Of a stretch of DNA of 64,000 bases, positions 8,730 to 18,033 are shown in pieces. The stretch spans positions 1,240,001 through 1,304,000 of the forward strand of contig NZ_AP025466.1 of NCBI RefSeq assembly GCF_024347355.1, read 5' to 3'. Source of the DNA: Vibrio chagasii (GTDB taxonomy: Bacteria; Pseudomonadota; Gammaproteobacteria; Enterobacterales; Vibrionaceae). The notes beneath the pieces are model-generated. The model did not search any database. It was not told the DNA's origin and worked only from the letters and a program-made list of their open reading frames with translations. The position numbers and the translations under genes were made by a program. Position 1 is the stretch's first letter, and every line of letters starts with the position of its first letter.

Positions 8730-9386
8730 TTAAAGCGTAGTCACGATTTGATCAAGAGCTAGACGCGCTTTTGGTTTACCATGGTTGTAGTCTTCGCCGT
8801 CTTTGTGGTAACCGATAGCCAGTGCTACATCAACAACGTGACCTTCTAGCTCATCAGCAAACTCTTCGCTGATCATTGCCGCGTCTACACCTTCCATTGG
8901 AGTTGAAGCGATACCAAGGCGAGCAAGCGTGTGCAGTGTGTTACCCAGTGCAATGTACACTTGAGACTTAGTCCAGTTACCGTTGAAACCTGTTTCGTCG
9001 GTGTTCATTTCTGCGAATGCGTAAGCACCTAAGAACTGTTCATACATTTCAGCAGGTAGGTGACCAGAGCTTACTTCCGTATCTGCGCGTTTCGCGAATT
9101 TCTCTTTAGTGTACTTAGGATCGTGAGCGAACAGGATTGTGTGTGACGCTTCTTTCGCATGTGGTTGGTTAAACTGGAACATGTTCTCGAAAGTGTTGTG
9201 GAAACGTTGTTTTGCCTCGTCGCTCTCAATGATGATGAATTTCCAAGGCTGAGAGTTGATAGAAGAAGCTGACAGACGAAGTGCTTCTTTGATTACTTCC
9301 ATGTCTTCCGCAGAGATGCGTTTTTCTGCATCGTATTTTTTAGTTGTGTAACGAGTGTTTAGATCAGTAATGATTGGATGAGTCAT
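8730..9386 (-). CDS. nfsB: Oxygen-insensitive NAD(P)H nitroreductase, NfsB/FRase I type
   Basis: 218 residues, the length of E. coli NfsB and of Vibrio fischeri FRase I. Typical stretches: RYTTKKYD near the N-terminus, the FMN-binding ALRLSASSINSQPWKF, FAEMNTDETGF in the middle, and LARLGIASTPMEGVD plus the C-terminal ALAIGYHKDGEDYN. It reduces nitroaromatics, quinones and flavins by two-electron transfer from NAD(P)H in the cytoplasm. Single-gene unit with a hairpin downstream. Confidence 0.92.
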   Translation of the reverse strand: MTHPIITDLNTRYTTKKYDAEKRISAEDMEVIKEALRLSASSINSQPWKFIIIESDEAKQRFHNTFENMFQFNQPHAKEASHTILFAHDPKYTKEKFAKRADTEVSSGHLPAEMYEQFLGAYAFAEMNTDETGFNGNWTKSQVYIALGNTLHTLARLGIASTPMEGVDAAMISEEFADELEGHVVDVALAIGYHKDGEDYNHGKPKARLALDQIVTTL

Positions 9387-9710
9387 GTTGAATCCTAATA
9401 TCTATCAATAATAAATGTTGTAGGGTGTTATGTTCGGTAACGTCAACAATAAACGGATAACGCATTTGGGCTTTGTCTCTAATATCATCGGTCTTTAATA
9501 GAACGGGTTTCTAAGAAACAAGCGCTGAAATGGTCATCGAACATGCCCCAATAAATCGAGTATCTGCGGTAGCTCAAGTCGATGGAGGTAAGATAATAGA
9601 AGATTAGCTTGGGAAAAATAGCGAACATATCAAATCACTATGGTAAATAATGTCCATAATGATTCGATAAGTGTGATTTTAATAGGTTTGAATTGTCTAG
9701 ATTCAGTCGT
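9387..9710. other. Intergenic region, nothing recognised
   Basis: Separates nfsB from the next minus-strand gene. No convincing terminator, RNA or small gene was seen. Confidence 0.45.
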
Positions 9711-10577
9711 TTAGTACGCCTTGATGCCATACTGGCGCAACAATGGTGGAAGGACGCTGTCTAGGTTTGGGATATCTTCCGGTGTGATTTCGATTAAGCC
9801 AAAACCATGCTCATCATAGATTTTTCTCGTCGCTTCACGTTTTTCCTCGGCGATTGGCGCAGAGTCGGTTCCCCAAAATTGGATGTAGACTTTGCCACTT
9901 GGAAGATAAAAGTCACTGATCACTTCTTTTGCTATTGGCAGTGGACGCTCGTACGCATGTACCACACCCGCCATATATAGCCAGTTGTCGATGATTAGCT
10001 CTCCTTTTGAACGCACATAGTGCCCATCCAAGGTTCTATGCTTGGCCTCGAATTTTTGGCGGAAGCTAGAGAATGACACATCCGTTGAGTGGCTTTCTGC
10101 ATCGTGCCCTAGGAATTCAACAACTGATTGCTTCAAACGTTTATTGCGGACTAATGAATCGTGCCATACCACGAATAGGTTTTGTGTGCCTTTATCTTCT
10201 CTTTGTTCACCACCAGCCCTTAAACCTGTCGAGGTGACGTGCCAACCGTTTTCTTCTCTTGTTATCCAACCAAGTTCATTGAGCAAGAGGTTAATTTTCT
10301 TTGCGCTGAGCTTGAAAGCACTCCCAAGTTGAGTTGCGGTTAGTGTTTGCCCTGAGAAGGTGTCCAAATCGATAAGTAGCTTCTCTGGCCAGACAATGAA
10401 GACACCAAACTTTTTGTGTTCTACATACTCCCCACCAAAGCTTTCCCCTCGTTCGGTCAGCACCCATCGATCCTGTGAACGTACGATATATCCGGCCGTT
10501 TTTAGGTCACTGAATAGAGTTTTAGCTTCTATATCTCTCTGCTTAGCGAGAGCTGATGTGGAGATCTTGTCTGACAT
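9711..10577 (-). CDS. Double winged-helix / PD-(D/E)XK-like protein of unknown function
   Basis: 288 residues. Residues about 1-65 and 75-145 look like an internal duplication: each has a helix pair (LAKQRDIEAKTLFSDLKTAGYI and LGSAFKLSAKKINLLLNELGWI), a short 'W.(L/V)T..G...GG' turn, then a strand FVVW or FIVW. This suggests two winged-helix units. The C-terminal part (about 185-288) reads like a restriction-endonuclease fold: SKGELIIDNWL, ERPLP, DFYLPSGKVYIQFWG, then a Lys helix and GLIEI. The usual acidic residue before the core strand end is Gln (IQFWG). I do not recognise a named function. Related Vibrio proteins have been called glycerol kinase, which nothing here supports. Confidence 0.7.
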   Translation of the reverse strand: MSDKISTSALAKQRDIEAKTLFSDLKTAGYIVRSQDRWVLTERGESFGGEYVEHKKFGVFIVWPEKLLIDLDTFSGQTLTATQLGSAFKLSAKKINLLLNELGWITREENGWHVTSTGLRAGGEQREDKGTQNLFVVWHDSLVRNKRLKQSVVEFLGHDAESHSTDVSFSSFRQKFEAKHRTLDGHYVRSKGELIIDNWLYMAGVVHAYERPLPIAKEVISDFYLPSGKVYIQFWGTDSAPIAEEKREATRKIYDEHGFGLIEITPEDIPNLDSVLPPLLRQYGIKAY

Positions 10578-10855
10578 AGTCTTCTCTTAACTCGTTATTG
10601 GGCTACTGGATAACGTTGGGGCAGGCGTTACTAGAATAACACATCTATTTTAAGCAATTTCGTTCCTTCATTGTTCATGTATTTTGAGGTTTAGGGGCTG
10701 GGAAAATCAGAATTTTGAAAATAGGCATTAATCTGATTTTTTGTAATTAAACTACAAAACAACAAGCTGAATTCATCTAGGTGCATATAAAATACACTTG
10801 GAATGGCGTTCTTTCATACATGTTTTATAGTTTTTAAGGTGTATCTTTTATTAAG

Positions 10856-11078
10856 TGTGATCTGGATCGCTAATTATTTTTAGTGGCTGAATTTACAAGT
10901 GTGATACGGATCTCATGTAAATGAGATTTATTATCGTTAATTTTGCTTTGTAATTTTAATTCATGGCGTTTTTGTGATCTAAATCGTTCCCAGTAACCCC
11001 CAAGTGTTTTTTGTGTGTGATTTCTATCACGAAAATTGGCTTGAGGTGCATTTTGGAAATGTTGTGATACATTTCAAT
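10856..11078 (+). promoter_or_regulatory. Cluster of CRP-like sites upstream of mtlA
   Basis: Five TGTGA half-sites lie at 10856, 10900, 10973, 11016 and 11063. The best is TGTGA-N6-TCACG at 11016-11031; 10900-10915 is TGTGA-N6-TCTCA; the others have weak second halves. A perfect 7-bp inverted repeat (GAAATGT/ACATTTC, 11056-11075) overlaps the last. This fits strong catabolite control of mannitol uptake. The left part of the gap (10578-10855) holds a weak inverted repeat around 10705-10740 and no gene. Confidence 0.7.
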
Positions 11079-11138
11079 CAACTTTTGAGCACACATTTTC
11101 GGTCATTTGACCAACCAATACACTACGGGGTTCTACCT

Positions 11139-13031
11139 ATGTTATCACCAGAAGCGAAGATCAAGGTTCAAAACTTTGGTCGTTTCTTATCCAATATGGT
11201 AATGCCAAACATCGGCGCATTTATTGCGTGGGGTTTCATTACAGCACTATTCATCCCAACAGGTTGGTGGCCTAACGAAACGTTAGCATCAATGGTTGGT
11301 CCTATGATCACTTACTTGCTGCCATTATTGATTGGTTACACTGGTGGTAAGATGGTTGGTGGTGACCGCGGCGCGGTAGTAGGTGCCATCACAACAATGG
11401 GTGTTATCGTTGGTACTGACATCCCGATGTTCATGGGTGCAATGATTGTGGGCCCACTAGGCGGTATCGCAATCAAGAAATTCGATGAAGCTGTTCACGG
11501 TAAAGTGAAGAGTGGTTTCGAAATGCTAGTGAACAACTTCTCTGCTGGTATCATCGGCATGATCTGCGCGATCATCGCGTTCATCGTGATTGGTCCTGCT
11601 GTGAAAGTTCTGTCTTCTGGTTTAGCGGCTGGCGTTAACGTGATGGTTGAAGCGGGTGCACTACCTCTTGCTTCTATCTTTGTAGAACCGGCGAAAATCC
11701 TATTCCTAAACAACGCAATCAACCATGGTATTTTCTCTCCACTAGGTATTCAGCAGTCTGAAGAGATCGGCCGTTCTATCTTCTTCCTAATTGAAGCGAA
11801 CCCAGGTCCTGGTCTAGGTCTACTACTTGCTTACATGGTATTTGGTAAAGGCAGCGCGAAGCAATCTGCTGCGGGTGCATCTATCATCCACTTCCTAGGT
11901 GGTATCCACGAAATTTACTTCCCATACGTTCTAATGAACCCACGTCTAATCCTTGCGGTAATCGCAGGTGGTATGGCTGGTGTATTCACTAACGTAATGT
12001 TCAGCTCTGGCCTAATCTCTCCAGCGTCTCCTGGTTCTATCTTCGCGATTCTGTTGATGACACCAAAAGGCTCTTACATCGGCGTGATTCTATCGGTTAT
12101 CGCAGCAACGGCAGTATCGTTTGTTGTAGCGTCAATCCTTCTTAAAACATCAGCGCAAGATGATGAGGAAGATTCACTAGAGAAAGCATCAGCACAAATG
12201 AAAGACATGAAAGCGTCTTCTAAAGGTGCAGCAACGGGTGCAGACATCAACCTAGCTGACGTGAAAGCAGTATACGTAGCGTGTGATGCGGGTATGGGTT
12301 CAAGTGCAATGGGTGCAAGTCTACTGCGTAAGAAAGTAGATGCAGCGGACCTAAATATCACGGTAACTAACTACGCAATCAACAACTTACCAGCTGATTC
12401 ACAAATTGTTATTACGCATAAAGATTTAACAGACCGTGCACGTAAAACCATTCCTGGTGCAATGCACATGTCTCTGAACAACTTCTTAGATGGCGCAGTA
12501 TACGACAACCTAGTAGCAGAACTTGTTGAAGCACAAAGTGGTGAAGCGAAAGTAGAAGCACCGGCTCCTGCAGCAGCACCAGCTCAAGAAGGCAACAAGC
12601 TTGCACTGACTAATGACAGCATCTTCCTTGGCCTTAAAGCGACTCAGAAAGAAGACGCAATCAAGTTTGCTGGCGACCAATTAGTGAAACTTGGCAACGT
12701 ATCTCCAGAGTACGTAGATGGCATGTTTGCTCGTGAAGAGCTTGTATCTACTTACCTAGGCGAGTCTATCGCAGTACCACACGGCACAATCGAAGCGAAG
12801 CAATACGTACAAACAACCGGCATCGTATTCTGTCAGTATCCTGAAGGTATTCAGTGGGGTGAAGATGAAGATGATATCGCGAAGATGGTTATCGGTATTG
12901 CCGCTCAAGGCGATGAGCACAACATGGTGCTGATGGCTATTACCAATTCACTTGATGATGAAGACGCTGTGGAATGCCTACAGAACACAACAAACCCTGC
13001 TGATGTTCTACGTATTCTTAGCGGAAACTAA
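11139..13031 (+). CDS. mtlA: Mannitol-specific PTS enzyme IICBA
   Basis: 630 residues from the ATG at 11139. A longer frame begins at 11004, but those 45 residues run through the leader and its CRP sites and lack the conserved MtlA beginning. Order: IIC membrane domain (about 1-340, starting KIKVQNFGRFLSNMVMPN, with the GGIHEIYFPY motif), IIB (about 375-470, phosphorylated Cys in VACDAGMGSS), and IIA (about 490-630, phosphorylated His in AVPHGT). It imports mannitol as mannitol-1-phosphate. It leads the mtlA-mtlD-mtlR cluster, with a hairpin between mtlA and mtlD. Confidence 0.97.
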   Translation: MLSPEAKIKVQNFGRFLSNMVMPNIGAFIAWGFITALFIPTGWWPNETLASMVGPMITYLLPLLIGYTGGKMVGGDRGAVVGAITTMGVIVGTDIPMFMGAMIVGPLGGIAIKKFDEAVHGKVKSGFEMLVNNFSAGIIGMICAIIAFIVIGPAVKVLSSGLAAGVNVMVEAGALPLASIFVEPAKILFLNNAINHGIFSPLGIQQSEEIGRSIFFLIEANPGPGLGLLLAYMVFGKGSAKQSAAGASIIHFLGGIHEIYFPYVLMNPRLILAVIAGGMAGVFTNVMFSSGLISPASPGSIFAILLMTPKGSYIGVILSVIAATAVSFVVASILLKTSAQDDEEDSLEKASAQMKDMKASSKGAATGADINLADVKAVYVACDAGMGSSAMGASLLRKKVDAADLNITVTNYAINNLPADSQIVITHKDLTDRARKTIPGAMHMSLNNFLDGAVYDNLVAELVEAQSGEAKVEAPAPAAAPAQEGNKLALTNDSIFLGLKATQKEDAIKFAGDQLVKLGNVSPEYVDGMFAREELVSTYLGESIAVPHGTIEAKQYVQTTGIVFCQYPEGIQWGEDEDDIAKMVIGIAAQGDEHNMVLMAITNSLDDEDAVECLQNTTNPADVLRILSGN

Positions 13032-13059
13032 AAAGCTCTAGTCAAGCTCCTAAGTGAAG

Positions 13060-13085
13060 GAGGCCGGTATCCCCCTACTGGCCTC
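13060..13085 (+). terminator. Hairpin between mtlA and mtlD
   Basis: AGGCCGGTA, loop TCCCCC, TACTGGCCT (one G-T pair), extended by one G-C pair, then CATTTTC. It probably attenuates or processes the mRNA so that mtlA exceeds mtlD. Confidence 0.65.
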
Positions 13086-13214
13086 ATTTTCGGTCTAAAT
13101 CTGTCTTAACAAGATTCAGTCTGAATAGCTTACTGCTTAATGTCTCTAGTTAATCATCAGGCATGTTGTTGAGCAGTTAGCTATCTAGATTCAAATATTT
13201 ATAAGGTCAAAATT

Positions 13215-14363
13215 ATGAAAGCGTTACATTTTGGTGCAGGTAATATCGGTCGTGGTTTCATTGGTAAACTTCTTTCTGACGCTGGTATGAAGGTTACTTT
13301 TGCTGACGTAAATGAAACGGTTGTTAATGCGTTAATTGAACGCCAAGAATACCCAGTGAAGATTGTTGGTGAAGAGTGCGTTGTTGAAACCGTTAAGAAC
13401 GTGACAGCAGTAAACTCAGCAACAAGCGCTGTGGTAGATTGCATTGCTGAGTCTGACATTGTGACGACAGCCGTTGGCCCAACGGTTCTTAAGATTATTT
13501 CTAAGTCTATTGCTCAAGGTATCGAGAAGCGCGCAGCGGCAAACAATACTGCGCCAATGAACATCATCGCAGCAGAGAACATGGTTCGTGGTACTAGCCA
13601 ACTAAAAGCGGCGGTTTTAGAGCATCTTTCTGATGACATGAAAGCGTTCACTGAAGAATATATTGGCTTTGTTGATTCAGCGGTTGACCGTATCGTGCCG
13701 CCAGCTGAAGCAGGTGAAACTGACCCTCTAGCAGTAACGGTTGAAACGTTCAGCGAGTGGATCGTAGACCAAACACAATTTAAAGGTGAGATTCCAAACA
13801 TCCCAGGTATGGAATGCACTGACAACCTTATGGCTTTCGTTGAGCGTAAACTATTCACGCTAAATACAGGCCACTTGGTAACGGCATACCTTGGCGTGCT
13901 TGCAGGCCACGAAACAATCAAAGACGCGATTGAAGACCAAGCAATTTACGCTGAAGTAAAAGCGACGATGGAAGAGAGTGGTGAGGTGCTTATCAAGCGT
14001 TACGGCTTTGATCCAGAGGCACATGCAGCATACATCTTAAAAATTCTAGGCCGCTTTGCGAACCCATTTCTACGTGACGAAGTTGACCGCGTTGGCCGTC
14101 AACCAATCCGTAAACTGAGCCCACAAGACCGTCTAGTCAAGCCACTGAACGGTACGCTAGAATACGGCCTACCAAATGCACACCTTGTAAAAGCGATTGC
14201 CGCGGCTTTCCACTACAAGAATGAAGATGACCCTCAAGCGGTTGAACTTCAGGCAATGTTCGCAGAAAAAGGTTTTGCTGAGACATTAGCGCACTATTCT
14301 GAGCTGAATATCGACTCAGAAGTTGTTAAACTAGCGGAACAAGCTTACCTAGCATTGAAATGA
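13215..14363 (+). CDS. mtlD: Mannitol-1-phosphate 5-dehydrogenase
   Basis: 382 residues, identical in length to E. coli MtlD. The NAD+ Rossmann motif is at the N-terminus ([15 protein letters not shown]). The polyol-dehydrogenase core is seen in [18 protein letters not shown], which carries the catalytic lysine motif, and in [15 protein letters not shown]. It oxidises mannitol-1-phosphate from MtlA to fructose-6-phosphate in the cytoplasm. The stop overlaps a possible ATG of mtlR by 4 bp. Confidence 0.97.
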   Translation: MKALHFGAGNIGRGFIGKLLSDAGMKVTFADVNETVVNALIERQEYPVKIVGEECVVETVKNVTAVNSATSAVVDCIAESDIVTTAVGPTVLKIISKSIAQGIEKRAAANNTAPMNIIAAENMVRGTSQLKAAVLEHLSDDMKAFTEEYIGFVDSAVDRIVPPAEAGETDPLAVTVETFSEWIVDQTQFKGEIPNIPGMECTDNLMAFVERKLFTLNTGHLVTAYLGVLAGHETIKDAIEDQAIYAEVKATMEESGEVLIKRYGFDPEAHAAYILKILGRFANPFLRDEVDRVGRQPIRKLSPQDRLVKPLNGTLEYGLPNAHLVKAIAAAFHYKNEDDPQAVELQAMFAEKGFAETLAHYSELNIDSEVVKLAEQAYLALK

Positions 14364-14372
14364 TAAATCATC

Positions 14373-14396
14373 AAAGTGCCACACCTGTGGCACTTT
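14373..14396 (+). terminator. Perfect 10-bp hairpin between mtlD and mtlR
   Basis: AAAGTGCCAC, loop ACCT, GTGGCACTTT, then CTTATT. It begins 10 bp after the mtlD stop and lies inside the longest possible mtlR frame, an argument that mtlR starts downstream at 14414. Confidence 0.75.
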
Positions 14397-14413
14397 CTTA
14401 TTGCCGAGCCGTT

Positions 14414-14950
14414 ATGCCAATACATCCTAGTCATGAAACAGAATTACTCGAGGCCTTATCTGAAGCTGAGAGTGCTAGCGCCTGCTTGATGGCGGCTTAT
14501 GATGCATTGGATGATACGGTGGATGCGGTTTTAAAAAACATCTTCAAGAAAGACGACACGGCGATTAAATTCGTTGTCGAACCTCTACTCAACAGCGGTG
14601 GGCCTTTAGGCGAGATAATGGTTCGTGGTAAATTGCTCTTGGGTCTGGGTGTTATCAGTAAAGAGCTTTATGACGATTTAGAGGTTTTCGTAACCTTGAA
14701 AGAGTGGGCAAAATTACAAGGTGACGACACCAGTTTTACCGAAGTTGATGTTATCTTTGAGCTCAATAAGGTACATGCGATTCAGCGTATTATGCCTATC
14801 GAATATGATGCGGAGATGGTCGAAACCATGTCCGGCCCGATGCTTCAAATGCTCTTAGGGCGACACCATCAGAAAGTGAAGTCGACCATTGTTTTGGCTA
14901 TCACTGACATCATCAACACCTTATGTCGTGATAACGCCTTGAGTTCTTAG
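14414..14950 (+). CDS. mtlR: MtlR family mannitol operon repressor
   Basis: 178 residues from the ATG at 14414. It matches the MtlR/MltR family: VLKNIFKKDDTAIKFVVEPLLNSGGPLGEIMVRGKLLLGLGVISKELYDD aligns with E. coli MtlR along the whole helical domain. It represses mannitol genes; the family lacks a recognisable DNA-binding motif, and how it acts is unclear. An ATG at 14360 overlapping the mtlD stop would add 18 residues, but those codons form the 10-bp hairpin at 14373-14396, so I prefer the later start. Confidence 0.88.
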   Translation: MPIHPSHETELLEALSEAESASACLMAAYDALDDTVDAVLKNIFKKDDTAIKFVVEPLLNSGGPLGEIMVRGKLLLGLGVISKELYDDLEVFVTLKEWAKLQGDDTSFTEVDVIFELNKVHAIQRIMPIEYDAEMVETMSGPMLQMLLGRHHQKVKSTIVLAITDIINTLCRDNALSS

Positions 14951-15193
14951 ATTTCGTTATTGAACGTTTTCATTACGACACAACAACTCACTACCACTTG
15001 TTTTACCCATCCTAGAATAAATATTGATTGCTGTTTCTCTCATTGAGGAATCGCTTTTTTGTATTCACTCCATCCTTAATTTCTTCTGACCTAAGCAAGA
15101 TCTGTATCGGAGATGACTCTCTCGCCTAGCATCCTATCTGATTGTTCAAACTCGTCGGTAGTTCAGCATATCGACGGCAAATTTCAGGTACAA

Positions 15194-15218
15194 AAAAAGC
15201 CACATAACGTGGCTTTTT
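15194..15218. terminator. Bidirectional terminator between mtlR and nagB
   Basis: AAAAAGCCAC, loop ATAAC, GTGGCTTTTT. It can serve the convergent mtlR (plus) and nagB (minus) transcripts. An outer pair AATTTCAGG/CCTGAAATT flanks it. Confidence 0.85.
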
Positions 15219-15237
15219 GTTTCAACAAAACCTGAAA

Positions 15238-16038
15238 TTATAGGTCTTGGATGTTTTCTGCTTCTAGCTCTTGGAAGTAGCGTAGAGTCTTAACTTTTAG
15301 CTCTTGTTGAGCAGGCTCATCAGCAACGATGATAGCTTTACGGTGCATTTGTAGTGCTGTAACAGTCCACATGTGGTTTACAGACCCTTCGATAGCAACT
15401 TGTAGAGCTTGTGCTTTGTTGTGCCCCATAGTCAGGATCATTACTTCTTCAGCGTCTAGTAGAGTCGCAACACCGATAGTTAGTGCGTATTTTGGCACTT
15501 GGTTGATGTCGTTGTCGAAGAAGCGAGAGTTCGCGATGCGAGTCTCTTCTGTTAGCGTCTTGATACGAGTACGAGAAGCTAGAGAAGAACCTGGTTCGTT
15601 GAATGCGATGTGACCGTCGATGCCGATACCGCCCATGAACAGGTTGATTTTGCCGTAAGAACGGATTTTTTCTTCGTAAGCTGCGCAGTGAGCGTCGATG
15701 TCTTCTGCTTGGCCGTCTAGTAGGTTGATGTTCTCTTCTTGAATATCAACGTGGTTGAAGAAGTTTGTGTACATGAAAGTACGGTAAGACTCAGGGTGGT
15801 TCGGATCGATACCTACGTACTCATCCATGTTGAATGTAACAACGTTTTTAAAGCTAACTTCACCCGCATTGTATAGTGCGATTAGCTCTTTGTAAGTCGT
15901 AAGTGGTGTGCCACCAGTTGGTAGACCAAGAACGAATGGACGATCAGCTGTTGGGTTGAATGCTTTGATCGCTTCAACGATGTGACGTGCTGCCCATTTA
16001 CCTACTTGTGCCGCGTTGTTTAAAGGAATAAGTCTCAT
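15238..16038 (-). CDS. nagB: Glucosamine-6-phosphate deaminase
   Basis: 266 residues, the usual NagB length, beginning [18 protein letters not shown] frame 18 residues longer exists, but the family start and a GGGG-rich ribosome site favour 16038. Signature pieces: [13 protein letters not shown], the catalytic FNMDEYVG (Asp in the MDEY loop), [32 protein letters not shown] (catalytic His in DGHIAF), and [10 protein letters not shown]. It converts glucosamine-6-phosphate to fructose-6-phosphate plus ammonia, the last step of chitin-sugar catabolism. It fits with the chitinase at 35-37.6 kb. Confidence 0.97.
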   Translation of the reverse strand: MRLIPLNNAAQVGKWAARHIVEAIKAFNPTADRPFVLGLPTGGTPLTTYKELIALYNAGEVSFKNVVTFNMDEYVGIDPNHPESYRTFMYTNFFNHVDIQEENINLLDGQAEDIDAHCAAYEEKIRSYGKINLFMGGIGIDGHIAFNEPGSSLASRTRIKTLTEETRIANSRFFDNDINQVPKYALTIGVATLLDAEEVMILTMGHNKAQALQVAIEGSVNHMWTVTALQMHRKAIIVADEPAQQELKVKTLRYFQELEAENIQDL

Positions 16039-16531
16039 TTTTGTAGCCCCTAAGATAAGTAATTTATAGTGTGCTGAAACATTAATTCGCATTATAAAAT
16101 AAGTGATCTGTTTCTGCCATTGTTTTAGGTCAAGTTTTTACTTGTTTCGTCGTATCTGTGACTCGAACTCGCAAAATTGCACACTTATTGTATGGATATT
16201 TGGTGGCGTTAAACAAGATTAATACGCTTGTCATATACCGCAATCTTGATTTAATTCAGCGCCTGAAAGGGTTCACCGATTTTGAAGTAGGAGTGAGCTA
16301 GAGGAGTATAGTAGAGGCGAGCAGAAAAGCATGACCCCGGGAGATAGGGCAGCATGCAACAAAGCCGCAGTAATAGCCGCTTTTGGAAAGGACTGTTAAC
16401 TTTGCATTTGCAAGATTGAATACTGAGAGATAGCTATTGTGTGCTATCGCGATGAATTTTCTATAAATCTTGGTAAAACTTAATTGGTTAGCTAAAATTA
16501 CTAATCACGAGGTGAAGTCGTGTTTGAAGGC
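16039..16531. other. Intergenic region upstream of nagB
   Basis: Holds the nagB promoter region and about 350 bp beyond. An AT-rich patch (about 16090-16120) lies just before nagB. No gene, RNA or clear NagC-type operator was recognised. Confidence 0.4.
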
Positions 16532-16564
16532 AAAAAAAGCCCAAAGTGATGAGGTATCACTTTG
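16532..16564 (-). terminator. Rho-independent terminator of maoP
   Basis: CAAAGTGAT/ATCACTTTG stem (16542-16564) followed on the minus strand by GGGC and seven T. Confidence 0.85.
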
Positions 16565-16574
16565 AGCGACTTTA

Positions 16575-16928
16575 CTAATCTTCTAACACTAACTCGCTGT
16601 CGTATTCTTCCCTAGGCACTTCGCCGCGTTTGCAGCCATTTAGGGTATGAAAGCGACGGCGTCCGCGAGCCAGTTGAATGTACTTCAACCAAACACGCTC
16701 TAACTTGGACTTTGCCTTATGAGGGTGAGACAACACTTTAAGGAAGTGCTTTTCTTCTGCATTGGTTGGTGTAAGTTCACCAGTCTCAAGTGCAAGCATA
16801 GTGTCGCCAAACAAGGTTAGGATTTCCTCTTCTGAAAGAGTAAAATCCCCTGACTTAGCGAACCCTCGTGGGAATTTAATGGTGTCATAAAAACGTTTTT
16901 TTCCGTGACGGAATTCGGTCTCAGACAT
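16575..16928 (-). CDS. maoP: Macrodomain Ori organization protein MaoP (DUF413)
   Basis: 117 residues matching E. coli YifE/MaoP: FRHGKKRFYDTIKFPRGFAKSGDFTL at the start and a C-terminal RGRRRFHTLNGCKRGE basic segment. In E. coli MaoP works with a single DNA site, maoS, to structure the Ori macrodomain. It lies divergent to hdfR as in E. coli, so the pair is conserved. A maoS-like site would be expected in the 154-bp gap, but I cannot identify it by eye. Confidence 0.93.
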   Translation of the reverse strand: MSETEFRHGKKRFYDTIKFPRGFAKSGDFTLSEEEILTLFGDTMLALETGELTPTNAEEKHFLKVLSHPHKAKSKLERVWLKYIQLARGRRRFHTLNGCKRGEVPREEYDSELVLED

Positions 16929-17082
16929 ATCAGCCTCAGTAATGTGGTTAGATAGAAATTAGTGTTTATTGCTCACGCGAAAATATTGTTAAAAGGCTAA
17001 AATAGGAAACAAAACGTTTTTGCCTTTACGATAAACAATCCTAGATCCGCTAGTTAGCAGATTTATTACAGAGATGTATTTG

Positions 17083-17973
17083 ATGGATGTGAAAGTATTT
17101 AGAACCTTTCTTGAGGTTGCAAGGGTGCGCCACTTTGGGCGTGCTGCTGAAAACTTGTATTTAACACAAGCGGCGGTGAGTGCGCGGATCAAACAGCTAG
17201 AAGGCTATTTTGATACTCAGTTGTTCATCCGTGATCGTAATAACATCAAGCTTACCTCTTCAGGTGAGCGTTTGATTGGTTACGCTGAGGTGATGGTTTC
17301 TACTTTGCAACAGGCTAAGTTTGAGCTGTCACTAGAGAGTGGAAAAGCCTTGCAGCTAACGCTGGGTGGCACACCGAATATTTGGGATGCGTATTTACAA
17401 AACTGTCTGAGTGTTGTGACGGATTCTTTTGGTGGTTACGGCTTTATGGCAGAGGTGATGGGGCGTGAGCAACTGAACCGTAACTTGCTTGAGCGCACGT
17501 TAGATATGGCCTTTGCGTTTGACCAAATCAAAGCTGAAGAGCTGAACTGTAAAAAAGTGGCGGATCTCGTGTTGGTTTTGGTTTCGACACAACCTGATGA
17601 TCTAGAATCCGTGTTCCAGCATAAGTATGTTTATGTTGATTGGGGAACTCGTTTTAGTTCTGAGCACGCAGAGCGTCATCCAAAAGTACCCGCACCGTAC
17701 TTACGCACCTCAACGGCTCGTATTGCACTCGATTTCATTTTAGAGAAAGGGGGCAGTGCCTACTTGCCAGTGTCTCTTGTTGAACCTTTTATCGAGTCAG
17801 GACAGCTGCACAAGGTGAAAGGCGTTGAAGATTGGTATCGCCCGATTTACCTAAGCTACCGTAAAAACAGTACCTCGGTAGAGGCGATCATTCAGGTTGA
17901 GAAGTTGGTTAACGAGATTGACCCATCGACGGCATACACACTGCAACAAGCAGCTGAGCAAGCGCCAGAATAA
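17083..17973 (+). CDS. hdfR: LysR-type regulator HdfR
   Basis: 296 residues from the ATG at 17083; a start three codons earlier is possible. The N-terminal winged helix is very close to E. coli HdfR: MDVKVFRTFLEVARVRHFGRAAENLYLTQAAVSARIKQLE, then LFIRDRNNIKLTSSGE. The effector domain covers about 90-290. HdfR represses flhDC and affects other genes in E. coli; its targets here are unknown. The native terminator has been broken by an insertion sequence 60 bp after the stop. Confidence 0.92.
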   Translation: MDVKVFRTFLEVARVRHFGRAAENLYLTQAAVSARIKQLEGYFDTQLFIRDRNNIKLTSSGERLIGYAEVMVSTLQQAKFELSLESGKALQLTLGGTPNIWDAYLQNCLSVVTDSFGGYGFMAEVMGREQLNRNLLERTLDMAFAFDQIKAEELNCKKVADLVLVLVSTQPDDLESVFQHKYVYVDWGTRFSSEHAERHPKVPAPYLRTSTARIALDFILEKGGSAYLPVSLVEPFIESGQLHKVKGVEDWYRPIYLSYRKNSTSVEAIIQVEKLVNEIDPSTAYTLQQAAEQAPE

Positions 17974-18022
17974 AGTTACGATCTGCCACCAACTTATAGT
18001 GTTGATGAGATAAAAAATGGCT

Positions 18023-18033
18023 CCCAGTTGGGG
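18023..18033 (+). repeat. 11-bp target duplication of the IS50-like element (left copy)
   Basis: CCCAGTTGGGG occurs at 18023-18033 and again at 19537-19547, directly outside the element ends. Joining the flanks restores a hairpin with stem AAAAAATGGCTCCC and its complement ending in T7, which is the hdfR terminator. Confidence 0.9.

Noticed and set aside
10705..10740. Inverted repeat AAATCAGA...TCTGATTT as terminator
   Set aside because: Loop of about 19 bases is too long for a good terminator and there is no upstream plus-strand gene to end.
13514..13921. 135-codon frame antisense to mtlD
   Set aside because: Shadow of the conserved mtlD coding strand.
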